From Psychrobacter sp. UBA5136 (GTDB lineage: Bacteria; Pseudomonadota; Gammaproteobacteria; Pseudomonadales; Moraxellaceae): 64,000 nucleotides of DNA. Position 1 is the first letter of the stretch; the number at the start of each line of letters is the position of its first letter. A program made the position numbers and the translations under genes. The notes beneath the pieces are model-generated. The model made no database searches. It was not told the DNA's origin and saw only the letters and a program-made list of their open reading frames with translations. The stretch covers positions 9,507-73,506 of the forward strand of contig NZ_DHYG01000003.1 in NCBI RefSeq assembly GCF_002414005.1. Reading direction: 5' to 3'. Positions 8,601-17,101 of this stretch are shown here, in pieces.

Positions 8601-8897
8601 TTGCGCACGCTTGCTGTGATAACGAATGTCTTGATTGACTGGGCTTTTAGTTTTAGCCGCGACCTCAGAAACATAATCGCTAGCGTTATCAGTGACCAAT
8701 GCCTCAGTCATCTGCGCATCAACGTTGTTATCGACATTATTAGGAGCCGCACTGACCGTCAAGCTGGATAAGCCCAAGGCGCCAAATAAAATCAAACGAA
8801 TGCTTTGGTAAAGCGGAGAATATAACAAGGGCACACCTATGATTGTAGAGCCTATTGGATTGCGAGCGTTGGATTGCTGGCCATATTTTAGCGCCAT
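5685..8897 (-). CDS. lptD: LPS-assembly outer membrane protein LptD
   Basis: LptD is the beta-barrel that, with LptE, inserts lipopolysaccharide into the outer leaflet. This copy is 1070 residues against about 780 in E. coli. Signs of LptD are the jellyroll region (NVIVDQGTQHVEADKIVLDL), the barrel with many alternating Tyr/Asn strands, and four cysteines arranged as in LptD: about C267, about C461 and a C-terminal CC pair near 1008-1009, consistent with the interdomain disulphides. The extra length is an N-terminal region after the signal peptide (about residues 50-250) that is very rich in Asn, Asp, Ser and Thr and low in complexity. No strong ribosome site precedes the ATG. A good promoter lies at 8952-8980. 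Confidence 0.95.
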   Translation of the reverse strand: MALKYGQQSNARNPIGSTIIGVPLLYSPLYQSIRLILFGALGLSSLTVSAAPNNVDNNVDAQMTEALVTDNASDYVSEVAAKTKSPVNQDIRYHSKRAQKTDNNSTDFDNIGVKNAAFKESDSQTKNIAADKNKPLLTNDDALDNVINVNNVNSDNNDNINITAINDSSASINATSNGNKQNNAETNAGKRRVNTDDDSIQDSLMRLAEFYELTPDTDPATLNNNKKDHVADSNNSDIQNAFTAQTIPAVGSDLKLLPNSVDSAQRCEGQWVYPKKNPNYQRAVNETGASNGQPAPNLNGIPNNQAPLFAESDYGYYDNVDYAELSGNVIVDQGTQHVEADKIVLDLNNNVAAAQGKVMFTDQATGQNINAAGSSQAGRVQNGNRQNSNAQNNKASLTDKASTGGLIGVADSLNYNTETGQSTAKDVAFASVELQAHGYAKRLNRPNETQYELDEVMFSTCPPTNRKWQFDAKSIDLDTETGRGEAYNTTFRIADVPVFYLPYFNFPIDNRRSSGFLLPSASVGSESGLEVDVPYYFNLAPNYDATLNTRVYTNRNPMLSGEFRYLTEEYGEGIFNGSYLPSDRKYDGEDRSSFFYDHYWSSSSIPRLSGDAKYSYVSDADYLNDFDTLGLSDNTLNLPRRARVNYYNDYVNGELKVETFQTLDAFNNNGQPLQDKDKPYSRLPQLKLDYRLPWAKSFDITGVSDSAYFKKSIDDGSENEKSGTRFYNKLSAVYPMEKSWGYIKPKLSLQHLYTSYDEDSLADNDLSKDDGSQSVFVPQVSVDAGLHFYQAGSPFGAFDDTLGGYRLLSPRLKYTYSPYKDQNDIPNFNTRIASINYEQLFSDSWFLGHDRLQDLHAFTPGINYRYIDATGVTRFDGSIAEQFYIDDGRVTLDGEKPVLTSSSSGLVWDTSAQPYNNVWVDMSGALTNSYDLNYITTELRYQPSDNSLFNVGFVKRMRDENTDQLPLSAFTASAIFPVNNNWRVLAQGQYDYNRNKMLDSLIGVDYEDCCFGFAVYGRRYYNDLNIKDKPTQAIMAEIRLNGLGSGSSRLTRLLADKVLGFEPVQSAWKD

Positions 8898-8951
8898 TTA
8901 ACGGCAAATAAACCAGTCATTCAGACGTTAATCTCGAAAATCGGAACGTTT

Positions 8952-8980
8952 TATATATAATGACGACTAATCATAGTCAA
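8952..8980 (-). promoter_or_regulatory. Sigma-70-like promoter of lptD
   Basis: On the minus strand, TTGACT (8980-8975) and TATATA (8957-8952) are separated by 17 bases, ahead of lptD. The amgK transcript must start to the right, in the same divergent region. Confidence 0.65.
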
Positions 8981-9183
8981 AAAAAACCAAATCAGCTACA
9001 CTATTTACCAAAATTTATAATATAGCGGACTATATAGACTTTCTCACTGCTTCATAGCACGAGAGTCTGAATGATTAATCTGCTTAAAGCCGCTGCGTTG
9101 GTCAGTCGCGCGCCCATTATTTTAACAACTATTTGCCACCCATATCACTAATTTAGTCAGTTATGACTGATATTTAATCTGCG

Positions 9184-10308
9184 ATGTTTTTTATGACGAA
9201 TAAAACCCTATTAGACCCTAGTGTAAATGCTGCTCGCAAGCAGCAGTTAGAGCAATGGCTGCAAGACGTGTTTGCCAATCAGAAATTTACCCTTGATAGT
9301 CTGCCTGGTGACGCCAGCGCGCGCCAATATCACCGTATGCAGTTACTGGGCAATGACGACGTAGAAACTGGTCACTATGAAACTGGGCGCTATATTGTCA
9401 TGGATTCGGCTGATGAACAAGACGCGTTGCAGCAGTTTATCAATGTCGCAAAGCTCATGTCACCAGCAATCAATGTCCCGACGCTTGTAGCTCAAGACGT
9501 GGCAAAAGGCTTTTTGGTATTGCAAGATTTTGGGACGGTAGAGTTTGCCCATCTGCTGGTCGATGCGTCAGCCGCTCAGGTGAATGACTATTATCAATTG
9601 GCGATGCGTACTTTGGTTGCCTTGCAAGCGCTGCCTGTGGCGACAGCAAAAGCGGATTACCAATTGCCGGATTACGACACGGCGCTATTAAACCGTGAGA
9701 TGGATTTGTTTAGCGAATGGTTTATCCCTTATATTGGCGTTGAGCTTGAACAATCGCTTTGGCAAAATCTTAAATCTGCTTTAATCGCTGAGATTTTGTC
9801 ACAGCCGCAGGTCGTCGTGCATCGCGATTATCACAGCCGCAATTTGATGCAAGACCAAGCGGATCATACGCGCTTGGGGGTGATTGATTTTCAAGATGCG
9901 GTGATAGGCGCATATACCTATGATTTGGTGTCATTAGTACGCGACGCCTACGTAGAGTGGCCAGAGAGTCAAGTAGCAAGCTGGATTCAGGATTATTGGC
10001 AACTGCAAGAGCAAGCAGGGCTTGCGACCGCTGATAATGCGGCGCAGTTTGAAAACGACGTCAACGTCATGGGCGTACAGCGGCATTTAAAGGTGCTGGG
10101 CATCTTTATCCGCTTATTTGAACGTGATGGCAAAAGTCGCTATTTGGCTGATATTCCAAAAGTCATGCGTGATTTAATCTTTGAGCTAGAGTGGCTTGCC
10201 GAGTATGGCAGTCCCGATATGCAACAAGCGGTCAATCCTTTTAATGAATGGCTGCGTGAGGTTATCTTGCCTGCTTATCAACATAAATTTGCCCAGCAAT
10301 ACGTTTAA
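9184..10308 (+). CDS. amgK: Anomeric MurNAc/GlcNAc kinase AmgK
   Basis: AmgK phosphorylates recycled N-acetylmuramate (and GlcNAc) at the anomeric carbon, the first step of the peptidoglycan-recycling bypass known in Pseudomonas. The protein is an aminoglycoside-phosphotransferase-fold kinase. It shows a P-loop-like PGDASARQYHR (residues 41-51), the catalytic HRDYHSRN (213-220) and the metal-binding DFQDA (235-239). An in-frame ATG three codons in (9193) is an equally possible start; neither has a strong Shine-Dalgarno. Its partner murU follows after 104 bases, and lptD-surA diverges on the other side, the same neighbourhood as in Pseudomonas. Confidence 0.9.
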   Translation: MFFMTNKTLLDPSVNAARKQQLEQWLQDVFANQKFTLDSLPGDASARQYHRMQLLGNDDVETGHYETGRYIVMDSADEQDALQQFINVAKLMSPAINVPTLVAQDVAKGFLVLQDFGTVEFAHLLVDASAAQVNDYYQLAMRTLVALQALPVATAKADYQLPDYDTALLNREMDLFSEWFIPYIGVELEQSLWQNLKSALIAEILSQPQVVVHRDYHSRNLMQDQADHTRLGVIDFQDAVIGAYTYDLVSLVRDAYVEWPESQVASWIQDYWQLQEQAGLATADNAAQFENDVNVMGVQRHLKVLGIFIRLFERDGKSRYLADIPKVMRDLIFELEWLAEYGSPDMQQAVNPFNEWLREVILPAYQHKFAQQYV

Positions 10309-10412
10309 ATGAGAGTAAAAAAGTAAAGATGCTTAAAGCATTTAAAACGGTCAATCATTAACGGTTAATTATTAAAAACTAGCAATAATTCAGTGAACAA
10401 CAAGGAGCGTGT

Positions 10413-11141
10413 ATGTCGGTAATAACGCAAGCAATGATTTTGGCGGCTGGCAAGGGTACGCGCCTGCGACCGCTAACGCTTGAGACGCCAAAGCCTTTGG
10501 TTGAAGTGGGCGAGCAGCCACTTATTGTTTGGCACATCAAAGCCCTACAGGCTGCTGGTATCACTGACATTACTATCAATACGTCATGGCTTGCGGACAA
10601 GCTGATGCAGACGCTGGGTGATGGTGCAGAGTATGGCGTGACGCTGCATTGGTCGGTTGAGGACGATGAGCCGCTTGAAACGGCTGGCGGCATTTTTCAT
10701 GCGCTGCAAACGCATAAGCTGCGCGATGAGCCTTTTATCTTAGTCAACTCCGATGTTTGGACGACCTATGATTTTGCTCGGTTGCAGGACTATACGCTGG
10801 GGCCTGACCAACTTGCGCACTTATTATTGATTGACAATCCTGAGCATAATAATGGCGGCGACTTCGCCATCAATAATGGACTGGCAAGCGAGCAGCCAAT
10901 TGCCGACGCCAACAAATATACCTTTGCCGGTATCAGCGTTATCTCGCCTAGACTGGTTGATGGGCTGGTAACAGGGCAACCTGCAGCGCTTGCGCCATTG
11001 TTAAAACAAGCCATGCTAAAGTTCCAAATTACCGCTGAGGTGATTAAAGACAATTGGATAGACGTTGGTACCCCTGAGCGCTTAGCACAAGTCAATGAAT
11101 TTATCGAAAATCACAGCGTTGATCATCATCGCGGCGCTTAA
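10413..11141 (+). CDS. murU: N-acetylmuramate 1-phosphate uridylyltransferase MurU
   Basis: MurU converts MurNAc-1-phosphate to UDP-MurNAc, feeding recycled sugar into peptidoglycan precursors and bypassing MurA, the fosfomycin target. The 242-residue protein has the nucleotidyltransferase signature LAAGKGTRLRPLT (about residues 10-22), ETAGGI, LVNSDVW with the metal-binding Asp, and a C-terminal WIDVGTPERL. A strong AAGGAG precedes the ATG. It is probably cotranscribed with amgK and ended by the hairpin at 11171-11211. Confidence 0.92.
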   Translation: MSVITQAMILAAGKGTRLRPLTLETPKPLVEVGEQPLIVWHIKALQAAGITDITINTSWLADKLMQTLGDGAEYGVTLHWSVEDDEPLETAGGIFHALQTHKLRDEPFILVNSDVWTTYDFARLQDYTLGPDQLAHLLLIDNPEHNNGGDFAINNGLASEQPIADANKYTFAGISVISPRLVDGLVTGQPAALAPLLKQAMLKFQITAEVIKDNWIDVGTPERLAQVNEFIENHSVDHHRGA

Positions 11142-11170
11142 ACGGTTTTACGACAGTTAAAGTTAAAACA

Positions 11171-11211
11171 AAAAAGCAGCGCTGAATATTAGTACTCAGC
11201 GCTGCTTTTTT
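11171..11211. terminator. Bidirectional terminator between murU and the cyd operon
   Basis: A 15-bp perfect stem (A5-GCAGCGCTGA / TCAGCGCTGC-T5) with a 10-base loop lies between convergent genes. It has T-runs both ways and serves murU and the end of the cydAB operon. Confidence 0.93.
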
Positions 11212-11243
11212 AGGCCCATAAGTGTGATAAAAATAGACGGATT

Positions 11244-11360
11244 TTATACACCCATGGCCAATTTTATTAATTGGGCAATGGTAAAAACAACCAAAAAACC
11301 GGCGAGATATAAGCCAATAAACCATGCCCATTGCGACTGTTTTTTACTGAGTTTTTTCAC
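11244..11360 (-). CDS. Small third subunit of the bd oxidase (DUF2474/CydX-like), 38 aa
   Basis: This short GTG-started frame is 36 bases downstream of cydB. A good ribosome site (AGGAG, then six bases) precedes the GTG. The product starts with a basic segment (KKLSKKQSQW), then one membrane helix (WFIGLYLAGFLVVFTIAQLI) and a short KLAMGV tail. Single-helix proteins of this form and position accompany bd-type oxidases (CydX in enterics, DUF2474 proteins in CIO-type operons), where they stabilise the haem-bearing core. The family assignment is by pattern and position only. Confidence 0.75.
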   Translation of the reverse strand: MKKLSKKQSQWAWFIGLYLAGFLVVFTIAQLIKLAMGV

Positions 11361-11396
11361 ATCGAACTCCTGAAAACTTGGGGTTTAGAATACTGT

Positions 11397-12413
11397 TTAA
11401 TACATGTGCTCGTGGTTGGTTTTACCTTTAAAAGTATAATACGCAAATGCCGTATAACTCAAAATGATAGGCAACATAATACCTGCGCCAATTAACATAA
11501 AGGAGAGCGAAGTATCAGCCGCTGCCGCTTCATAAATGGTCATTTGATACGGTACGATGTACGGGAAGACCGCCATACAAACCCCAATATAACCCATCAA
11601 AAATAACGCAACGGTCAATAAAAATGGACGATATTCGCGCTCAGTTTTTAAGTTTTTACGCATAAAAAAGAACAACAGCAACACAATAATCGGCATAGGC
11701 GCTAAATATAACAAACCTGGTAAACTAAACCAGCCTTCAAGCGCCTCGATATCTGAAAAGTACATATATATCGTGACCGCAATCATTGCGACGATTAAGG
11801 CTGTGAGCAGCCACCCTGAAACTTTGCGCGCCCATACTTGTAGCGTGTGTTCGGTTTTGATAATCAGCCAAGTAGAGCCAAGTAGCGCATAACCAATTAA
11901 CAGCGCAAAACCGCACATGATAGAAAAGGGCGAGAACCAATCAAAAGGCCCACCGGTATATAGGCGGTTGCTTGCCTCCAAGCCTTGCACTAGCGTCCCA
12001 AGCATAATCCCTTGGGCAAAAGTCGCAACGACAGAGCCGATAAAAAAGAAACCATCCCAAACGTAGCGATGCGCGGTTGCTTTAAAACGAAACTCAAACG
12101 CCACGCCGCGCATGATTAAACCAAACAGCATAAAGATAACGGGCAAATAAAGACCGCTCATAATGATGCCGTAGGCAACAGGGAAGGCCGCGAATAAACC
12201 GCCGCCGCCTAGCACCAGCCAAGTCTCGTTACCATCCCAAAAAGGGGCAATAGAGTTCATCATGCGGCTACGGTTTTTATCCGAGCCTGCAAATGGAAAC
12301 AAGATACCGCAGCCCAAATCAAAACCATCAAGCAAGACATAAATAAAGACCGATAGCGCAATTAAGCCGCCCCAAATTAAGGGTAAATCTAATACATCAC
12401 CATAATTAAACAT
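11397..12413 (-). CDS. cydB: Cytochrome bd-type quinol oxidase subunit II
   Basis: CydB is the second structural subunit of the bd oxidase, which transfers electrons from quinol to oxygen without pumping protons. The 338-residue protein has about eight membrane helices and the family blocks LIWGGLIALSVFIYVLLDGFD near the start, WDGNETWLV at about 59-67 and RGVAFEFR. Its ATG overlaps the cydA stop codon by one base, indicating translational coupling. Confidence 0.95.
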   Translation of the reverse strand: MFNYGDVLDLPLIWGGLIALSVFIYVLLDGFDLGCGILFPFAGSDKNRSRMMNSIAPFWDGNETWLVLGGGGLFAAFPVAYGIIMSGLYLPVIFMLFGLIMRGVAFEFRFKATAHRYVWDGFFFIGSVVATFAQGIMLGTLVQGLEASNRLYTGGPFDWFSPFSIMCGFALLIGYALLGSTWLIIKTEHTLQVWARKVSGWLLTALIVAMIAVTIYMYFSDIEALEGWFSLPGLLYLAPMPIIVLLLFFFMRKNLKTEREYRPFLLTVALFLMGYIGVCMAVFPYIVPYQMTIYEAAAADTSLSFMLIGAGIMLPIILSYTAFAYYTFKGKTNHEHMY

Positions 12414-13918
12414 TAGCGTAACCCTCCATCATCGACGTCGTCAGCAGGTTCTTCCATGTCTTTGTCATGCCCCTCGGTTTTGTCAGAGGCGTGCTTATCA
12501 CCGCTCAAGGTACGCCCTTGGGCTTCAGTGACAGAATGATCATAAAAATGATCGTCCGACGGATCTTCGTACGGTTTGGGTCCTTGCGCAATAAGACGCA
12601 GAATATAAAAACTGCCTGCGCCAAATACAAAGGCATATAAAACGATAAAGCCAATTAAGGTTGTCGCCACTTGCTGCGCTGCGACAGGGGACATACTTTC
12701 AGCAGTACGAATGACTTCATAGATTGTATAGGGTTGACGACCCGTTTCGGTCACAAACCAGCCCGCGAGCAAAGCGACAAAGCCAAGCGGCGTCATCATC
12801 ATCCATGCACGGTGGAAAAGTTTACTCTCAGGATTGAACTGCTGTTTTTTGAAGTACTTATAAAGGCTAAACAAACCGATGAGCAGCATCAACATACCAA
12901 TACCAACCATGATACGAAAAGCCCAAAACACGATAATGACGGGCGGCTGATCCTCTGGTGCCCAATTCTTAAGCCCTTTGACTTCGCCATCAAACGAGTG
13001 GGTAAGGATGAGACCTGATAGATAAGGAATACTGACTTCGTATTTATTGGTTTGGTTTTTTTGATCTGGAATGCCAAATAGTACAAGCGGCGCACCGCGT
13101 GCATCTTCCCATAGACCCTCCATCGCTGCTACTTTGGCCGGCTGATGCTCAAGGGTGTTTAGACCATGCATATCACCGATAAGTACCTGTGTTGGCGCGA
13201 CAAATATCGCCATAATCATCGCCATGCCCAGCATAACGCGACCATGCTTTCGATGTTCCGTATGTTTTTTGGACTGTAGATAGTAAGCGCCGATACCGCC
13301 AACGACAAAGGCGGTGGTTAAAAATGCCGCCGTCATCATATGGGCAAAGCGATAAGGGAACGAAGGATTAAAGATAATCTCAAGCCAATTGACGGGATAT
13401 AACAGCCCATCAGCCCCTAACATAAAACCTTGCGGCGTTTGCATAAAGCTGTTGGCCGCCAAAATCCAAAATCCTGATATCATCGTACCAATGGCTACAA
13501 TAGCGGTGGAGGCAAAGTGCATGCGTTTGCTCACCCGTCCCCAACCAAACAGCATAATCCCTAAAAAGGAGGCTTCTAGGAAGAATGCCGTCAATACTTC
13601 AAAAGCCAGTAGCGGTCCTAGGACATTACCCGCTCTATCAGAAAAGACGGCCCAGTTGGTACCGAACTGGTAAGACATGACAACGCCTGAGACCACGCCT
13701 AACCCGAAGACGACAGCGAAAATCTTGACCCAGTGTTTGTATACTTCGACATAAATAGGCTTGCCAGTTCTAAGCCAGCGAAACTCAAGCACGGTCAGCC
13801 AGCTGGCAAGACCGATAGAAAAAGCAGGAAAGATGATATGCCATGAGATAACAAAGGCAAATTGGATACGCGCAAGCAACAACGCATCCATTTGATCAAT
13901 CATAAATGTAGCGAACAT
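12413..13918 (-). CDS. cydA: Cytochrome bd-type quinol oxidase subunit I (CIO-like)
   Basis: CydA carries the haems and the quinol site. At 501 residues with a short Q-loop it resembles the cyanide-insensitive (CioA) subgroup rather than the long-Q-loop enteric form. Visible landmarks are the conserved His near residue 27 in FVISWHIIFPAFSIG, AHMMTAAFL with the second His, LEHQPAKVAAMEGLWED and GRQPYTIYEV. The C-terminal 50 residues are charged and His/Asp-rich, unusual for the family and probably a disordered cytoplasmic tail. cydB follows with a one-base overlap. Confidence 0.95.
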   Translation of the reverse strand: MFATFMIDQMDALLLARIQFAFVISWHIIFPAFSIGLASWLTVLEFRWLRTGKPIYVEVYKHWVKIFAVVFGLGVVSGVVMSYQFGTNWAVFSDRAGNVLGPLLAFEVLTAFFLEASFLGIMLFGWGRVSKRMHFASTAIVAIGTMISGFWILAANSFMQTPQGFMLGADGLLYPVNWLEIIFNPSFPYRFAHMMTAAFLTTAFVVGGIGAYYLQSKKHTEHRKHGRVMLGMAMIMAIFVAPTQVLIGDMHGLNTLEHQPAKVAAMEGLWEDARGAPLVLFGIPDQKNQTNKYEVSIPYLSGLILTHSFDGEVKGLKNWAPEDQPPVIIVFWAFRIMVGIGMLMLLIGLFSLYKYFKKQQFNPESKLFHRAWMMMTPLGFVALLAGWFVTETGRQPYTIYEVIRTAESMSPVAAQQVATTLIGFIVLYAFVFGAGSFYILRLIAQGPKPYEDPSDDHFYDHSVTEAQGRTLSGDKHASDKTEGHDKDMEEPADDVDDGGLR

Positions 13919-14497
13919 AAACGGTTACCCTTATCTGTTAGCTGAATAGCGCTGGCTTCCATGATACGCTCAAGTAACTGTCCGTAACCGTCCATCAATC
14001 AGGGCGCTAATTATTACGGGCAATCGCTAAGTATAGTTAGCGGCAAATGTGGTTAAGAGAAAAATTTAGCTAAATTAGCGTTAATAACAGCAGTGCCTTA
14101 GTAGTTATTAGATTTCAGTAACGACAATGTTTTAATAAATGTTCTAATAATTGTCATGCTGTCCTACTCATAGGTTGCAGTTACTACTATTTAGCTAAAG
14201 TAAATAATTTATATCCTTATAAATTATCAAATAGTCATCAATGACAATATGACCAAGTTTAAATGCTCAAGATTAAATGCTTGAGTATTATGCGCCTGAC
14301 CCTGCGCACGCGCAAGTTGCACAAGTGTGTTATCGCACACCTAGCGGTCATAAAGCACTTACAATATTAGCCAATACTATTTTAAATAACAGCCATTGTT
14401 TAACTATTGTTATCAATAGATACCAAACAGTAATATAAAAAAACAATTTACCATAATAGGCTTTCAGCGTTTTTTGTAGTAACGCGACTTATGAAGC
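13919..14497. other. 579-bp intergenic region upstream of cydA
   Basis: This AT-rich region must hold the cyd promoter. I looked for an FNR/ANR palindrome (TTGAT-N4-ATCAA) and found only half-sites near 13998. No ORF and no terminator with a good T-run for the lipase gene on the right were seen. Confidence 0.5.
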
Positions 14498-17101
14498 TTA
14501 GTTTTCCTCTTTTTGTTGTAATTGCTGATGCAAAATACGCCGTAAGGTCAAAATAGTTTGCGGGTTTTCCTGAATGCTATGACCACCGTTAATCACCGTC
14601 TCTGAGGCAGCCCCGTCGAGGTGAGCGCTGGTATAAGGCACGATGCCATCTGACAGACGTTCTGTTAGCGCTTGCCCAATCTCGCCATCAACTGTCACGG
14701 CGGCAACCAGCGGCTTACCTGGTAACGCCTCGCTATCCGTTAACAGCGCATTGCTATCATCGACCTCGATCGCGTCATCTGCGTTATCCTCCTCTGCTGC
14801 TGCTTCGGACAAATCAAGCTTTGCGCCAGCTGGCTGCATTTCCGCCAAACCTCTGGTGATATCGGCATCGTTATTGGCGATGATCGAATGATACGTGACG
14901 CGCTCATTGATGCTGATGTCTTTGGTTAATTGAATAAAAGAGGATTTATCGCTTAATTGACTGGCGCCATTTTGTAGATAAAGGGCGCCGAGCGGGTTTT
15001 GGGCCAAGTCGCCTTGAATAGCAAGCGCCGCCAAGTTATCGGTGACCGTCTTCACCAAACCGACTGGCAGATAAACAATGCGGCGTAGCGCGCGAGTAAA
15101 CCAGCGATCGGCATAATCGGTACCGCGAAAAGGGGTCGATAAAAATACCGCTGTATCCACTTGAGGCAGGGCTTTTAGCTCAAAACGCTCTTTTAGCTGC
15201 TCTTTGCCCAAAGATTGTTTGAGCGCCTCACGTATTCGGCGTTTCTCATCCATTGACAGGATATTTTGGTCATCAAGACGGTCTAAATCATCGACCAAAT
15301 TTTCATCAGATAGCATCATACGCGCAATGATACCGCCCATACTGTGGCTGATAATAACGCTGTTTTTGCTGGCAGCATTTTGCCCTGTTGGGTCTGTCTG
15401 CTGGTAGGTGGTATTGATGAGCTTTTGGATTTGATAGCGATTTTCTAAAATGGGCAAATTGGTTGGGTAAAAAATTTGCCAAACTTGATAGTTGTTGCGC
15501 AATTTATCGTCATTAAAAATATCGTTGGTTAAATTCACCCACGTCGCTGGGCTCGACGCCAAACCGTGCAGCATGATGATGACGCGCTTGTCTGGGTCAT
15601 AAGGCTCTAGCATAAAGAGCTTGGGTAAACTGGCTTCTTTTTTGCGAGTGATGAGGTTTAAATAGCCGACGCCATCGAGCTGATTTTCTGCTAGCCATAA
15701 TCCGTAGCCTGCCGAAAAGTTTGCCGCCAGTGGATAATCGTCACCTAAGATATTAGCGCTCTCGCTGCGGTAAGGATTATATAGATGTATATCAAGCTGT
15801 TTGCTACTCAGGGTATCAAGCACGCTAGCGCCCGCAGGCTTGATCAGCCCTGTCATCAGTAAGTGACCAGTTGGGTAAATGCGTGCACTGACATCATCGC
15901 TGTCTAAACTGCCATTTGAAATCCCTTTTCTATCACGATTATCTATTTTTTGATGACGTGCTTCTTGGCGGCTAGTTTCTTGATGACTGGCTTCTTGATG
16001 CAGCCTGCCAGGTCTGCCTGATAACGACGAGAGCAACAATTCGCGAATGGTGGTGGTATAGCGGTCATCTAAGGAAGCCACCAAGCTGATACCTAGACCC
16101 GGGCGTTTACTGATAGAGTTTAGTCCAGAGAGGCGCAGCTCATAGGTTGAGACCAGATCTGCTAGCGCGGCGGTTTGTTGGTTGGCATTTTTGAGATAGT
16201 TGTTTTCGTTGGGCAAATAAACATTCAGATTATAATTATCTATTTGTATCTTCATGACTTTGATTTGATCGGTCGGCTTACCGCTTACAGGCGTTCGATT
16301 GCTAATCACCGCTTGCTCACTACTCTTACGCGAGTCTGCCGCCGCTGGCAAGATTGGCAGGTATTCTACTTTAGTGTCACCCATCATTTTATTGCTACCG
16401 TCAGCCGACTGATAAAGCTGAGTGATGACATCATTACTGGCAGCGTTATAGATGTCTTGGGTTTGGATATCCATCTCACTTGGAATGCGGCTTTGCGCCC
16501 GTGAGTGGCTGGTTCCTTTATCCGCGCCTTCAAAATCGTGCTTTAAACTGTCATAAAATAAATAGGTATAACTGGATTTGATGGCATCAAAGAGCCGTCC
16601 TTGGTAGTCAACCAAACAGCTTTGGGTTTTTTCCTTTTGCGCCTTAGCATCCGCGTCACTTAAAGGCGCATTGGCATAGTAAGGATCAATGGGCGGGCGG
16701 GCAAGGGCATTGCGGCAATCTTTAGATTCGCCAAGCTGGCGCGCTTTTGCATAGTGCAATTCGGCAAAAACCGCCAACGCTGGACGGTAGTGTTTATTCA
16801 GCATGCTGTCAGTAAGCTGCGTTAGGCACAGATCAAACTGCTGCATACAAGCCTGCTCGTTAAGCCCTGCTGACAATAAAGCCGAAGCCGTATCGCTACT
16901 AAGTTTGTTATCGGTGACGATGTTGCCGCGCTGGGCTGCAATGGTCTTTGCTGATGGCTGTTTGTTAACAGAAACGGTGCTACACGCAGGTAACAGTGCC
17001 ATCGCTGCGACCACTGCCAATAGAGCGATAGGCTTTTTGTTTTTATACTTATTCTTATGGTTTGGCAGCGATGTACTGTCGGCAGGGTCAGCAAAAGTCA
17101 T
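14498..17101 (-). CDS. Large lipoprotein with C-terminal alpha/beta-hydrolase (lipase-like) domain
   Basis: The 867-residue protein starts with a lipoprotein signal whose lipobox is LLPACS (C40), so it should be lipid-anchored in the envelope. Residues of about 40-500 match no domain I recognise. The C-terminal part is an alpha/beta hydrolase: oxyanion HG in IIMLHGLASSPATW (about 511), nucleophile elbow SHSMGG (about 586), acid in DGIVPYTSAHL (about 816) and catalytic His in NGGHSIQ (about 839). This suggests a lipase or esterase acting on envelope or external lipids; the substrate is unknown. A 5-residue tandem repeat lies between the two parts. The start is preceded only by a weak GGA. Confidence 0.8.
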   Translation of the reverse strand: MTFADPADSTSLPNHKNKYKNKKPIALLAVVAAMALLPACSTVSVNKQPSAKTIAAQRGNIVTDNKLSSDTASALLSAGLNEQACMQQFDLCLTQLTDSMLNKHYRPALAVFAELHYAKARQLGESKDCRNALARPPIDPYYANAPLSDADAKAQKEKTQSCLVDYQGRLFDAIKSSYTYLFYDSLKHDFEGADKGTSHSRAQSRIPSEMDIQTQDIYNAASNDVITQLYQSADGSNKMMGDTKVEYLPILPAAADSRKSSEQAVISNRTPVSGKPTDQIKVMKIQIDNYNLNVYLPNENNYLKNANQQTAALADLVSTYELRLSGLNSISKRPGLGISLVASLDDRYTTTIRELLLSSLSGRPGRLHQEASHQETSRQEARHQKIDNRDRKGISNGSLDSDDVSARIYPTGHLLMTGLIKPAGASVLDTLSSKQLDIHLYNPYRSESANILGDDYPLAANFSAGYGLWLAENQLDGVGYLNLITRKKEASLPKLFMLEPYDPDKRVIIMLHGLASSPATWVNLTNDIFNDDKLRNNYQVWQIFYPTNLPILENRYQIQKLINTTYQQTDPTGQNAASKNSVIISHSMGGIIARMMLSDENLVDDLDRLDDQNILSMDEKRRIREALKQSLGKEQLKERFELKALPQVDTAVFLSTPFRGTDYADRWFTRALRRIVYLPVGLVKTVTDNLAALAIQGDLAQNPLGALYLQNGASQLSDKSSFIQLTKDISINERVTYHSIIANNDADITRGLAEMQPAGAKLDLSEAAAEEDNADDAIEVDDSNALLTDSEALPGKPLVAAVTVDGEIGQALTERLSDGIVPYTSAHLDGAASETVINGGHSIQENPQTILTLRRILHQQLQQKEEN
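15941..16000 (-). repeat. In-frame 15-bp tandem repeat in the lipase gene (4 units)
   Basis: Reading down the minus strand from 16000, four 15-base units encode HQEAS, HQETS, RQEAR and HQKID. They form a hydrophilic linker ahead of the hydrolase domain and have diverged by point changes. Confidence 0.8.

Noticed and set aside
8468..8771. ORFs overlapping the Asn-rich part of lptD on both strands
   Set aside because: They are shadows produced by low-complexity codons in the real lptD frame; they have no ribosome sites and biased hydrophobic composition.
13389..13673. 94-codon plus-strand ORF inside cydA
   Set aside because: It lies antisense to a fully conserved CydA coding region and has no ribosome site or family features.
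13990..14010. FNR/ANR box upstream of cydA
   Set aside because: Only half-sites (TTGAT) are present; no TTGAT-N4-ATCAA palindrome was found.
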